Source of the DNA: Hysterangium stoloniferum
Taxonomy: Eukaryota > Basidiomycota > Agaricomycetes > Hysterangiales > Hysterangiaceae
DNA length: 64,000 nucleotides
Direction of reading: 5' to 3'
Assembly: GCA_015178975.1 (NCBI GenBank)
Contig: WHVD01000218.1
Coordinates: forward strand, 49,278-113,277
Positions 33,301 through 44,335 of this stretch are shown here, piece after piece. Every line of letters starts with the position of its first letter. Positions within the stretch are counted from its first letter, which is position 1. The notes under the pieces were generated by a model. It ran no database searches, was not told the origin of the DNA, and worked only from the letters and a program-made list of their open reading frames with translations. A program made the translations under genes and the position numbers.

Positions 33301-33550
33301 TCCCGCGCATTATATAATAAGCGCCAGGTGGCCGGTTTGAAGATATATAGTTAAAAAAGAATAAAAAGTAGAAATTTCGTAGCTCCCTCAATTTATAAGA
33401 TAAAAATGCAAAATAAATAAATTCAATATAAATTAAGAGAATATTGTACAATTTTTATAATCACGATATAAGTACATTTAGAAGCCTTTGTTAAGAATTT
33501 CATTTTGGGGAAATTGTGAAAAATAGAAAAACCTTTTAAAATACATGACA

Positions 33551-34225
33551 GCCACGCAGTCGTGCAACATCCTTGGCCAGAAGAAATGGTCCTTCATCAG
33601 CTGAAAGAGTCTGTGACCGCCCGTGTGAGCTCCTTCAAAGGGGTTATCATGTATCGACTTGAGTATGGTTGATGTCATGCTGCTAGGGACACAGATTCAA
33701 CTTTTCCAGTCCGAATCTCGAAAGAACAATAGCTTATTCTTGCCAATGAAATAATGCGAAGGGGTAGCTACCATGTTTGGAGAAATAGGATCGGCAGCGT
33801 AATGATTTCTGAAGGCAGGATCCTTCTGGTATCCATCGCGAAGTTCCTTAGCGTAATTTTCGTCGATTTCTATGAGCAATTGGGGATTCGAGAGAGTGAA
33901 ATTCGCCTCATCGAGTTCATCGTTCCTGGGGAGGTTGTGCAAATCCCATTTCATTTGGGGGACCTCTTCCATGGTTCCGACTGGTTCAACTAACTTGTGG
34001 TGAGTGAGAAAGATGGCCTTTTCCACTGGTTTGTTCTCCCATAACATCTTGTTGTCAGTCTGGTTGTAAGAATCCGCTATGATTGGTAAAAGGTCGTCTC
34101 TCACGGGGCTAGCATAATCAGGCACTCGGGGAAGTCTAGTTAGTGGGTCAACATTGCTGTGTATCCGTCCCGCTCTATGTAATATTTCCAGACTGGGGTA
34201 TGCAGCGTATACCGCCCCCCATGTG
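33551..34225 (-). pseudogene. RNase H to integrase linker and zinc (HH) half, chromovirus F
   Basis: After a TGA where Arg is expected (..NR-stop-LATWGAVYAAYP, near 34228), the frame continues through 'LEILHRAGRIHSNVDPLTR', the end of RNase H, and 'PDYASPVRDDLLPIIADSY'. It then reaches the integrase N-terminus 'IHDNPFEGAHTGGHRLFQL', 'MKDHFFWPRMLHDCV', the His-His half of the HHCC zinc finger. It stops where LTR C2 entered; the Cys-Cys half is at 24549. An additional frame break lies near 33690. Confidence 0.85.
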
Positions 34226-34230
34226 GCCAG

Positions 34231-35463
34231 TCAACGATTGGTATTCTCGTAAGATCTGGCCCATTGTAACACTGCATGGTCAGTGATCAGGAGGATATGT
34301 TCTCCCTGGATAAAGGGCTGGAAATGGACTAGTCCCTCTTTAGCAGCTAACGCCTCTCGCTCTGTGGTGGAGTAATTACACTCTGCTTTCTTGAGTGTAT
34401 GGCTCCAATAGGCGATGACGCACTCGACCGTGATGCTGGTGTCATCAAAATCTGAGGCCCAGGAATCTGTCCAAGTAAATTCCGGCTCCTTGGTTTTATA
34501 ACAAGTGACGAAAATGGGCACGTCTCGTGATTGATCAAAGGCTGCTCTTGCTTGGGCATAAATTTTTGTATCCTTTAGGTCCTTAAGTGTCATCTTCTGT
34601 ATTTGTTGAAGACAACTTCCCAGATGATCGTCCCATGTCTTAGAAAAGATCACGATGTCGTCAATATAAACTAGGCAGAATATCCATAAGTAAGGTGCAA
34701 GTACAGTCTGCATAACTCTTTGGAATATAGAAGGTCCATTACGAAGTCCAAAGGGCATTCTCCTGAATTGCCACAGTCCTCGATGGGATCTGAAGGCAGT
34801 CTTCGGTTTGTCTTCTTCTAACATCTCAAGTTGGGTAAAGCTGGCTAGTGCATCAAAGGAAGATAGGACGTTGGATCCTGAAAGCACTTGCATGATTTCC
34901 AATTGGTGTGGCAGTGGGAACTTATCGGGAACTGTTAGACTGTTCAACTTCCTATAGTCAATTACCACTTGTGGTTTCCCGTTGCAATAAACGACTAAGG
35001 CTGGTGCCCCCCAAGGACTCTTGGATGGTTCGATTACTCCCTGTTGAAACCAAGTATCCATTTGTTTGTCAATGACTTTCCTATTAGCTGTGGAGGTTGT
35101 AAACATTGACATTGAGATAGGTTGCGCGCCTTCCTTTAACGGAACGTTGACCTTGACATCTACTTGTCCTAAACGTCTGTCTACTCTGAAGGCTTGGACA
35201 TTCTTAGTTAATACCAACTCCAAATGGGAGGAGACGTCAGTAGGAATGTCAGGTCCTAAATTAACCAGTTTATGCAGGTCCTCCACATGAAACGTTTCCA
35301 TGGTGGCCACCTCTGATGTTTTAGGGCCTGCCGGGTCGAAATCGTCTGTGAATTCCCATTCTGGGGGCTGTCCGAGAGATTGAGGATTAAGGACACCCTC
35401 CTCTTCTATTATTGATAAGCTTTCTACTAGGTGAGCGATCTTGGTCGCCATTGACTGCATCAA
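34231..35463 (-). pseudogene. Reverse transcriptase-RNase H of chromovirus F, with internal deletion
   Basis: A 410-codon frame with RT motifs 'SKSPWGAPALVVY', 'VVIDYRKLNSLTVPDKFP', 'AFRSHRGLWQFRRMPFGLRN' and 'YIDDIVIFSK' (34668-34657). Directly after 'TWDDHLG' it jumps to 'SCLQQIQKMTLKDLKDTK' and 'YWSHTLKKAECNYSTTERE', which belong to RNase H. The RT thumb and connection (normally over 100 residues) are missing in frame, junction near 34620. RT copies the RNA and RNase H removes it; this copy cannot do so. The ORF ends at a TGA that probably was CGA. Confidence 0.9.
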
Positions 35464-35516
35464 TGCCTTCTCGGTCAGGGATCTAGGCGTTTGGGCCCAT
35501 TTGTTCGCATCGTGAA

Positions 35517-37053
35517 TTAATCCAACCGTCTAATGATTCTTGGTGTCAGAGAGGGGTTAGTGCGAGGTATCGTGGCGCTTTCCCTAGAGATAGCAGTAGT
35601 GGGAGCGGCTAATATACTTCCATCGTCATTCTGCAAGACAGCTCCCTCAACTATCCATTGGTCACCAATAAGGTCTCTGACAAAGATTGGTACTAGTCGA
35701 GTGGATTCCAGTTCTATAGTACAATCCTGTAAGGCCCATGCGACTCTTTCAGTATGCACCCCTTTGTCTGGTTTGGAAGTCAATTTAGGTGAGTCATTGG
35801 CTGGTTCCTCAAGGGGGATCTTGCTAATCGAGAGGGCTAAAGGCTGCGGTTCCTTGCAAGAACTGGCTGGGATGGACCCCGTCCTCCCTGGTAGAATCAA
35901 TCTAGAACCCAGTGGTTGGTCTCGTAGTGTCCTGAGCTCATAGTTCACGTGAAAGTCCTCTCCAAGAAGAATTGGAACGGTCATGCCTCGGACAATGTAC
36001 GTTTCAGCGGTAAATCTAAGGAGCACACCGGTGTCATATTTGAAATAAATAGGGATACTGATGTATCCTAATACTTTAGCATTACTGGTAAGTTGTACGA
36101 GGTGCAGCTTTAGTCCTTGCTTGAGCTTGGGGCGGTCCTCTAATTCCTTATAGAAATCCTCTGAAATTAAGGAGAGGTCGGTCCCAGTGTCCAGCCTAAT
36201 TTTAATAGGATTAGAGGCTTCTGATTTTCCTACACGTCCATAGACGTGTAATGCTGAGATCCCAATACTGGAATATCCACTCAGGGGGTCCCTTCTGCAG
36301 TAAATAATGGTCGAATACTCCTTCATGAGTCGACTGGATTGAGGGTATTGAACTCTGGGTCTTTTGCTTTCCTTTCTTGTAGCCAGTTTGACGTTCCTCC
36401 TGATGCATCTACCGTTAGGTATCTCAGACGTAGCATTCAGAAGGGAGAAATCTGCTTCAGAGTCTGACTCATCACAAGGAATTAAGTTGGGTAATTGTCC
36501 TGGATCGAAGGGGAAGCTCTCCTCCTCCAATCCCTCTGACTTAGAGGGATCCTCTATAACGTAGGTCTGACTTATTTCCTTAGATCGGTTCACAAATACT
36601 TCCTCGTTGACGATTTCCTCAATGGTGGGGGGTTCAGGTCGCGATAAGGCTCCCGTCTCAGTCAAACCTTTCCGGTTCTGATGATGAGCACCTAGCCAAT
36701 CTCCTTTCTCGAGAAAATCACGGTCTGATATAGAAATATAGACTTGCGATGCCTCATTCTCATTTGAAGATGGGTTCACGTCTGAAACAACGTCGTCCTC
36801 TGTTTGAGGAAGGTAGACAGAAATGAAAATCGATTCCTCATCAACGTTATGTACTTGTCCCTGTATGCTTAATCCATAAACCGTTTCATAAGCTCTCTGA
36901 TCCTCCGCTTCCTCAGTTGGGTTCTGTGCAGAGCATTTGTTAATAGAGACATAATGTGACATCCTACCAGTGTGAGGGCAGTCAATCTTAAAATGCTCTA
37001 AACTCCCGCAAATCCAGCACTCCTTCGGAGGTTTAGCAACACTTTTCTTGTCG
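35517..37053 (-). pseudogene. Zinc knuckle and aspartic protease region of chromovirus F
   Basis: The minus strand from about 37053 reads 'SVAKPPKECWICGSLEHFKI', with a CX2CX4HX4C nucleocapsid knuckle (CWICGSLEHFKIDC), and continues in frame through the 481-codon ORF starting 36962. The protease motif 'IKIRLDTGTDLSLISEDF' is at about 36200-36165, followed by 'LGYISIPIYFKY' and 'YIVRGMTVPILLGEDFHVNY', typical of gypsy proteases. It ends at a stop before the RT frame. Confidence 0.87.
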
Positions 37054-37415
37054 CTTCATTCGAAAAAGAACTTGCCATGCTTCTTACCCGGTTTTGCGTT
37101 AGTTCTCCTAGGGACAATTTTGTCTTCGACTTCACCAAGAAGGATGTGGCCTCGACTAGTGGGGTTGATTCCCTCTTCCTCATGCCCGGGATCCAACTCT
37201 TCCTGCTCGGCGATCATGACTCTGGGCTTCTGAAACCGGTAATGCTCTCAATATGTTTGGACCCAAGTGTTGATCAGAGCTTCTTGCAGATTGTTAGCAT
37301 AAGTCTGTAAGCTCATGATGTCGTCAATGGGTTGTCCTTGTAGGAGGTAAAGCATTCTGTGGGTAGCATGAGGATGAGTCTGCATGTTTTGTCCTTTCGA
37401 TTCTGGTGGAAACCA

Positions 37416-39325
37416 CTACAGGAATTGATAAAGCTTAATTCTACGTTGAATATAGTGAACAGGTGTCTCTCGATCATGGCCGACTTGTCGAAATTTCATG
37501 GCTTCCCATTCTAAGGCTAAAGACTCGTGCCAACGAGTTCCAAGTAATCCCTCTACGATACCCCAAAGGAATGATCCATGAGATCGACTGAACTCAGTGC
37601 GATGTTCACGGTCTAAGGTGCTCCACCAGATCTTGGCATTGCCGGTGAGTCGTCTTGGCAGAGCGACTCCTAACAATGTGCTCATGGAGTCTGAGATCTC
37701 CGAAAGACTCATGATATCCATGATGTAGTCCAAGGCCTTGGATTGAGTTCCATTGTATTCAGGAAGGTCAGACCATTTTATCTTGATGTTGTTGGTGTTC
37801 AGAGAGATCCTTTTCTCCTTAGGTAGGTCATCAATAGGCACGCTGGCTCGAGATTGCGTCGGAGTTCGAAAGGGAAGGTTAGGTACTCCACCATGATGCC
37901 CCCCACGTCCCGAATTCCCTCCATAGCCTGAACTACTAGAGCTCCCAGATGAACTGATAGGGGGTCCTCCTGGTGGCAGGAAGGGATTTGAGGAGATTTG
38001 CAGGGAATGGCGGGGATCGTCTGGGTTCAGAGATCCTTGACCAGTGACCTGACCAGCTATGCCCTCAGTGAATGCAGTAGAGAAGGACAGTTCGACCCCT
38101 ATTGGCGACCGATCTATGTCTAGTCGTGGGTATCTCATCACTGAGGTTAGGATGATCTGAGATTCATTCGAAAGCGACCCGAGAGCGATGAGTCCCCTGA
38201 GGTGCCAGGGCTGGGTTCCTTCGAAATTTCTCTCTCAATTTCAGTCATATTCAAAGGCCAACGAGGCTGAGGTTGATGGAGGGGAATGCAGATTTCCATT
38301 CCCTTTTCCTGAAGATGGTCTGCAACTTGCATCCTCATATCTGATGGGAAGTCTTGCAAAATAATGGGACAATTGAGCGAATGAAGGAAACAAGTGTCAG
38401 GAGACCCATTCAGGGTACGAACAAATGAACTAGTTGTGGAGATGGGCGAATCGGGTACCTGGATGGAATCACCATAAGGGTAGAGCACTTCCAAAACCAT
38501 CTTATCGAGTCTCCTCTGATTTCGCCTTAACTGACCCCTTAGAGTAAAATATGCAAACGAAGAATTCCGAGTGATCCTGTTAAGAGATTCCTCCAACATC
38601 CAGATGTATATATACTGGTAGTCAACCTTGGGGACGATGTGATCCCCACCGAGTAGGATGTGAAGGATTTGCAATGCATCATCGTGTGTGCGGAGTGCTT
38701 CAAGAAATAAAGAGAACATTTCTTGCTTAAGAATCGTCCTTCCTCCTTCCATAACATAAGTAACCTCACTCGACCATTCGGGAATCAAGTGGGTCAGATC
38801 CTCAAGGGTTCCAGGTCACGTGAATAGATCCTGTGCCGATAAAATGGCCTGATAACGACCCAACCAGACTGCTATAGTCACCGGTAAAAGAGGGTAATCC
38901 GTATTGTACTCCTCCACAAAGGGAGTAACCTGATCTGCAGGAATTCGATCGGTGTAGTACATATCCCATTGCAAGTCGATGGGCTGAGCGTAAACCATAT
39001 GACCCCAAAAGAATTGCTTGAGGATGACCTGCCTAGGCGGGAATGAGAGAACGGGTTCAGGGGCACGGGCAGTCTCGACATTAGCTCCAGGAGTGCTCAA
39101 CTGCCCAGTTGATGGACGTTCTTCATGTGGACCTGGGGGAGTATCCGTTGACGGTCCAGCTGCTGCTCCAGGGGAACTTCCAGGAGGAACTGGTTTTTGA
39201 AAAGTCAACGAAGACTTCCTCATGGTGACGTTACAGGGTGGTTCCAGACTTGCAGGTCTTTGACGAGGTTTTGAACTACTCGGGGTCATCGAAGATCTCG
39301 GTGTTTGGTTCTTGCCAGTGGTCAT
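37416..39325 (-). pseudogene. Gag of chromovirus F, broken into three frames
   Basis: It starts MTTGKNQTPRSSMTPSSSKP (39325). A TGA at 38816 (..DLFT-stop-PGTLEDLTHLIPEW, same frame) and a break near 38144 split it. The last piece (38141-37416) has the gag capsid signature: 'NAKIWWSTLDREHRTEFSRS', 'GLLGTRWHESLALEWEAM', 'KFRQVGHDRETPVHYIQRR'. It packages the RNA in the virus-like particle. The first piece is Pro/Ser/Gly-rich. Confidence 0.85.
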
Positions 39326-39388
39326 TTACATGCTTAAAAGCTAACAGTCGTAAAGTATCGTTTTCTTCATAGGGAAAGAGCGGTCCGG

Positions 39389-39401
39389 CCCGGATCACCA
39401 C
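39389..39401 (-). promoter_or_regulatory. Probable primer binding site of chromovirus F
   Basis: On the minus strand the LTR end (..CTCTTCACA) is followed by 'gTGGTGATCCGGGCC', a TGG-initial sequence in the PBS position. I do not name the tRNA. Confidence 0.55.
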
Positions 39402-40033
39402 TGTGAAGAGTGGTGGAAGTTCTAACCATTCTATATATGAAGAATATCGACCGTTTAGGTACGACACATAGTTGTATTGACTATCTAAGTTCAATACACG
39501 CTGACAAGTATCGACTATTTAGTTTGATACGTTCGAGTGAAGTAACTATCTAAAGTAGAGTAGATAGCTACAATGAAATAAAGGAATTGACCATAGGTAC
39601 GATCCTTAGTGACTGCTTGAGTGTAGAAACGAGTAACAAGAGTTGAATGATAGAGTAGTGTGGATGTCTTCCACGCAGATTGAGATATAGATAAGGTTTC
39701 GACTGGTACAGTTTGAAACCAAGAATGTGTAGGTAGTTGAAGCCCATCTGTGACGGTCGAGACGATACCTCAATCACGACTTACAGGACATTAACTGTGT
39801 GTCTGGGTAAGTTGTGGTTACGAGGTAAAAAAGTGTCTGAGTTTTAACTATGGGCGCTAGAATACATAAGTCTGGCATGTATGCGCCCACAAGAGTTGAT
39901 GTACCACATACATAGGTTGTCGAACTAATTATAAGTGTATAGTAAAATAGAGAGAAAGTAGAAATAATAAAGGAAATATAGTATGAGCTCATCTGACTAT
40001 ATTTCCTGAGTGTATTTCGCCGTACCTCTCACA
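39402..40033 (-). repeat. 5' LTR of chromovirus F
   Basis: TGTGAAGAGTGGTGG ... CCTCTCACA on the plus strand, 632 bp, matching 18761-19389. The many differences between the two LTRs show F is much older than element A. Confidence 0.88.
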
Positions 40034-40488
40034 GGCAGACTATATAGACTGTGGAATGTATAACATACCAAATCCAGTAATAATGAAAACTAAACTAGCA
40101 AACATGAAATGAGATAAGTAAATACCAAACTTGGTGTTAGGAACAGGATGGAGCAGAGCGGAGTCTGAATTGTGACAGGTCATTTGGCTGTTGGGTTTTC
40201 AGAGTGGGGTCCAGTGACTGGTGCATGGGACAGGGTTGGAGATAGACAGGAGTGGAGTCCGGTGGGTATTCCGGTGACTGATACATGAAGTAACGAAGGT
40301 CGAGCATGGACAGGTCTGACATCCGGAGTCCAGTGGGTATTCCGGTAAACTGATAATTGGTGCATGTGGGGTGTGGGTGCATATAAGTTAGTGCCTGGAG
40401 TCCAGCGGGATTTCTGGTCATAACACTATACTCCCTTCCCCATCTTTTTCCAGCCACCCAATTCCTCTCTGCTTGCCTTTTTGGCCCA

Positions 40489-42056
40489 TGTTAAGGTTTG
40501 AGAAACAGAAGTGGTTAAGGTGGAAGACCAGGAAGCCATACATACTTAAATGGGAGGTCCAGTTCTAGAGACCAGTGGAGCTTGCTTCAACTTACATATG
40601 CATTGCACTCTGACATGAACTGTCTGAGGTACTCTAGTATTTCAAAACAAGCAAGAAGTATGTTTTAGATAAAGTAATCAACATTTAGCTAATAACTGGA
40701 GGGCCAGAGTCTAAGGAGGATACATAGTCACAATTTATTGAATATACAAAATTTTATGAAAAAGTCCTCATACTTTTAAGTGAGACTATTTCCTCTGGCT
40801 ATGACTACATGTTTTATATTTCATTACCCCAAAATTTCATCTTTAAGAGTTGTATGCTCTTTTAAAATATGCATAAATGTCATGGTTAAACAAGATTATC
40901 TGGGTTGTTACCTAGTCTTTGGGATAAAATGCATAACATCATGGTTAAACAAGATTATTTGGGTTATGACTTAATCTTTGGGATAAGATGCATTCTCTTG
41001 TATATACTGTACAATTGTAAACTTTCAAAAATCGTTCATATAATTTAAATTTATTTGATTTAGAAACTTAACCAGAACTATCTGGCCTACCAATCCATGT
41101 TGTGGAATTTATCCCCAAAAAGATAATCTACATATGTTTGTTTGACTAACTTTTGTCAGATTCAAGATAAATATTAATTCTACAGCAAACAATATAAATA
41201 TATACATACTTTAGTGGATAAATAACTTTTAAAGTTTTTGATTATCCTCCTAAGGTCAAAGGTCTCAGACTTGCCAAAGACCAGAGTATAAGTGTAAGGT
41301 TGACAATGAGACTAGAATGTTAAGGTGTCAAGGACAAAGGAGGTTAAGATCTAAGTAAAGGGGACAAAGGGGGCTCTATGTTGGGGGGGGATGATAGAGA
41401 TCATACTAGTCAGGAGGTCTGACTCTATAAAATGGGTGGAGCTTGGCTTCGACTTATGTATTGTGCCCTTATATGAACTGTTAAGGTGCTCCAGTATTTC
41501 AAACAGAGTGGATAGTATGATAAGAACTAAAGACAACACTTACATAGCTCACTCAACCAGAGGGCTGAAATGCTAAGAGTTGTGGGATAAAGGGTCATAG
41601 CTTGCTGATAACATCTTCAAGGGTCTTAGAGAGAGGGTAAAGTGGCTGAAGACTAAATGGGGGTAATCTAAGTTGATATTAGAACTGAAGAATAGTAGCA
41701 TATACATATGGTAGGAACTTTATACAAAGGTATAATAGATGAGTGGAGGTCCAATCAAGGAAGTGAGAAGAAGTGATGGGTCAAAAGAAGCATGGAAAGG
41801 GGTCAGGATCAAACTACAAGTGAATACAATGTAATTAGGGTATACTAAAAGGTATGAGGTGGCAAAGTATTGTTTATACACAGAATGGGTGATGGGAGGG
41901 TGTTGGGATGGAGACAGAATGGAATGATGAAAGGGGAAAGTCACAGTAAACCAACTGTTGGGGCACTGTACCATGGTTGGGGTACTGAGAGTGAGATGCT
42001 GGAGGTGAGGGGGGTAAAACAAGGTTGCAGGGGGTCAAATGACTAGTATCCTAACA
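40489..42056 (+). mobile_element. Family-I LTR segments I1 and I2 (copia-like), I1 split by MITE J1
   Basis: I1 begins TGTTAAGG at 40489 and has a variant U3 motif (CAAC-ttacatatgc-ATTG, 40588-40605). I2 begins near 41379 with the motif at 41450-41463 (CGACTTATGTATTG). Both share 'actccagtatttcaaa' or 'actctagtatttcaaa' words with I3. Ends are unclear and no TSD was matched. No ORF of interest is seen. Confidence 0.55.
40714..41251 (+). mobile_element. MITE-like element J1 with AGGAGGATA terminal inverted repeats
   Basis: A 538-bp AT-rich non-coding element whose ends are AGGAGGATA and TATCCTCCT. If the outermost base on each side is part of the target, a TAA duplication flanks it (taa|GGAGGATA ... 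TATCCTCC|taa). It matches J2 (57972-58593) in reverse along its length. A TAA target would fit PIF/Harbinger-type MITEs, but this is tentative. Confidence 0.7.
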
Positions 42057-42497
42057 AAGGGAAACTAAGTGGAAGACCAGGAGATCCATATGTACTTAAC
42101 CAAGGGTCTGGTTCTAAGCCAAGTGAAGCTTGGCATCAACTTATGTGTTGTGCCCTCATACAAACTGTCTGGGTACTCCAGTATTTCAAAAGCAAGCAAG
42201 GAAGTATGTTCAAACAAAGAGCTGATAGCCAGAGGGCCAGTGTGTGAGATTTAGAACACTAGATATAATAACAACTCAGTATCTGTGCATAGTGTACCAA
42301 ATAGAGTAATGGCTAGGTAATAGAAATAAGTAAGAGTATTAAATAAAGGGTAATGGTAATTATCTCAATATTTGAACTCAGGAATAGTAGAGTACAGGTA
42401 GAAACTTTATACCAACTAAGTATGCACTTGTTCATGTCCATGTCTGTGTCTGAGTTCTTGCACTTCTAGTGCATCACCTTGCTATCTTATTCTAACA
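42040..42497 (+). repeat. Probable 5' LTR I3 of a copia-type element
   Basis: Related to I1 (shared 'gtggaagaccagga' and 'actccagtatttcaaa'). The U3 motif is present with a compensated stem CAAC-TTATGT-GTTG (42137-42150). It ends ..TTCTAACA, about 95 bp before the copia gag start, which is a normal LTR-to-gag distance. Confidence 0.6.
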
Positions 42498-42591
42498 GGC
42501 TGTGGGCCCTGGCTTTACCTAAATAACACCAAATTTATCACCAATCTTCTTATTAATTCACCATCACTTGCAGTTTCACTCCACCAGCATC

Positions 42592-43375
42592 ATGTCTTTG
42601 CCCAACTTCCTCACTTCTATCATAGCCAAAGTTCCTCTCCTCATGGAAGACTATTATTCCAAATGGAAGGATGCAATGTCCATGGTCTTTTTAGGTGTTG
42701 GTGCTTTTTGGATTACTGATGATGATGATGATGTTGCTCCCACATCCCTTGCTGCTTCTGTGCAAACAGATAAGCAAATGACAGCCATCATCTGGTCTGT
42801 TATTAGGGTTGAGTTACAGTATTTGGTTATAGGGACAACTTCAGGTTTAGCTACTCAGAAAGCAGTGAGGGAACACTTCCAAAGATCTACAATGGCTTGT
42901 TGTTTCAAATGTTATGAGGATTTTTATCATATTGATCATGATCCTTCTAAATTCATCAACATTTACATCCATGCTATCAAAAGTGCTCACCAGAACCTCA
43001 TATCTTTGGGTTGTGCCATCAATGATTGTCAAACATTGGATGTCTTCCTCATGAACCTTCACCCTTCCTATCACACCATTTGTACTTCCATTCTCACTGC
43101 CAAATATGAACCCTCTTTCTGACATCAAAGGGATTCTCATTGGTTCAGCTTCCTCCGTCATTGCCATCAAATCTGAGTTGGTTGATGTTGCATATGCAGC
43201 TGGTCCAAAGCATGGGAATGTTTGGAAATAACCTGGACAGTTCTCTAGGTCAGGCACTACTCCACCACCCATTTTAAAAGGTGACAAAGGTTTTCATTGG
43301 TGTGATCCTACCAATGAAGGTGTCACCATTGTGGTCATTCAGGTCATATTACTGCATTTTGTGTCTATAACATGC
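42592..43375 (+). pseudogene. Ty1/copia gag with zinc knuckle, broken
   Basis: Starts MSLPNFLTSIIAKVPLL with 'YYSKWKDAMSMVFLGVGAFW', the copia gag N-terminal pattern, and continues to 43122. After a frameshift it reads 'GILIGSASSVIAIKSELV', then 'CHHCGHSGHITAFC' (43311-43352), a CX2CX4HX4C nucleocapsid knuckle. LTR H2 enters just after 'VYNMPQ'. No pol follows H2, so the element is truncated. Confidence 0.8.
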
Positions 43376-43380
43376 CCCAG

Positions 43381-44330
43381 AGCGAAGTTCCATTCCCAGA
43401 GACTCCATGGAGTATTTCCCATAAATAATATCAGGTTCTGAACCATCTTCCAGACCAGTATCAAGATCCAGAATCCACTAGAACCCAACCTTAATCCCTC
43501 AAGTACCCTTCAATCCAAATCCTCTTCTGGTATTCTGCCCTCAACTAGACACCTCCTGTTATGACTCAGAACTCATTGGACTCTGCCCTTTGACAGTTGA
43601 GTTTTCCACATGTCCCTAGTCATTTTCTGGCCTGGACTTCCAGCAGGACTCCCAGTGTTTGTTCTGGAAACCTTGTGTTAGGATCCATTTCTGGAGAGTA
43701 TTGTTACATTCCATTCCTGAAAACTTCAATCTTCTGTGACTTCCTGATACAACTTCCATCCATGGAACATTTCTAGTTCCCGGATTTCCAAACCTCATCC
43801 TTGTTCCATATTTGGTAACTGACAGGTTAACAGTTTATTCATTCACTTGTTTATTGTTCTTGTACTTATTCCCTGAACTGTCCCCATCCTTGTTTCCCCA
43901 TTTATCTGACTTGTTATTGTATGAGTAGTTTGGAAACATTTCCAAATAGGTCTTATTATACTTCTAGATTTTTAGTACAATTATTGGAACATCTATATAG
44001 TCTTCCATAGTCATGTACTTATACTTTAGTTTTAATCTTGAATTAGTTTATATGGAACTCTCTGGACTCCGAATCTCCTGGAACTTCTGAGTATCTGTAA
44101 ACTCTCTGGCATATATCCATCCTCTGAAATATGGACATCCGAGTGAGTGCATGAGGGTGCAGCACATAAGCTGAAGCTGAGTCCATCTGTACTTTGGTAA
44201 TATTCTGATACTCCCAAACTAATCCCCAGAAACTCCCGGACTACATAATTCTCTGAAACTCTGTGGACATACTTCTGGGAAGTGTCTGGAATATCCACTG
44301 GAAAATCCACCTGAGATCTGGAGCTTAATA
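43381..44330 (-). mobile_element. Solo LTR H2, TSD CCCAG
   Basis: A 950-bp family-H LTR in minus orientation flanked by CCCAG at 43376-43380 and 44331-44335. The terminal bases have decayed (AGCGAAG..GCTTAATA where H1 has TGTGAAG..CTTAACA). U3 motif in inverse at 44160-44173. At the place where H1 has a long 24-bp array, H2 has only one or two diverged units ('ggacttccagcaggactccc'). Confidence 0.85.
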
Positions 44331-44335
44331 CCCAG

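Larger units (their letters stand above)
24550..33550 (-). mobile_element. Solo LTR C2, split by element A; TSD GTCAC/GCCAC
   Basis: Minus-orientation family-C LTR: plus-strand ends TGTAATGTATTAG (24550) and ..TACATGACA (33550). Flanks GTCAC (24545-24549) and GCCAC (33551-33555) differ at one base. It interrupts the integrase zinc domain of F between 'LHDCV' and 'TYARSC'. Element A plus its TSD (7394 bp) lies inside; without it C2 is about 1607 bp. The hairpin block is at 25135-25400, and the U3 tandem arrays at about 33005-33300. Confidence 0.87.
18761..40033 (-). mobile_element. Ty3/gypsy chromovirus F (nested, degenerate), both LTRs present
   Basis: A minus-strand LTR retrotransposon with LTRs at 39402-40033 (5') and 18761-19389 (3'), a probable PBS at 39389-39401 and a purine tract next to the 3' LTR. 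Flanks are GCCAG (18756-18760) and GGCAG (40034-40038), a TSD with one mismatch. Domain order on the minus strand is gag, zinc knuckle, protease, RT, RNase H, integrase, chromodomain, then an extra coding tract. Later insertions are D2, B1 and C2 (with A inside). Without them F is about 11 kb. Stops in every domain and an internal RT deletion show it is dead. Confidence 0.88.
18357..40425 (+). mobile_element. Solo LTR G1, split by chromovirus F; TSD CTATA
   Basis: The LTR starts at 18357 (TATTAAGAG, a decayed TGTTAAG) and ends at 40425 (..GGTCATAACA). CTATA at 18352-18356 and 40426-40430 is the target duplication. Element F (18761-40033 plus one TSD) sits inside; without it the LTR is about 791 bp. 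The two pieces join into sequence collinear with G3. The U3 motif is at 18431-18445 (CAGC-TTATA-GGCTG). Confidence 0.85.

Noticed and set aside
38816..39200. Plus-strand and overlapping frames in chromovirus F as antisense genes
   Set aside because: They are shadows of the gag frame on the minus strand with no independent motif.
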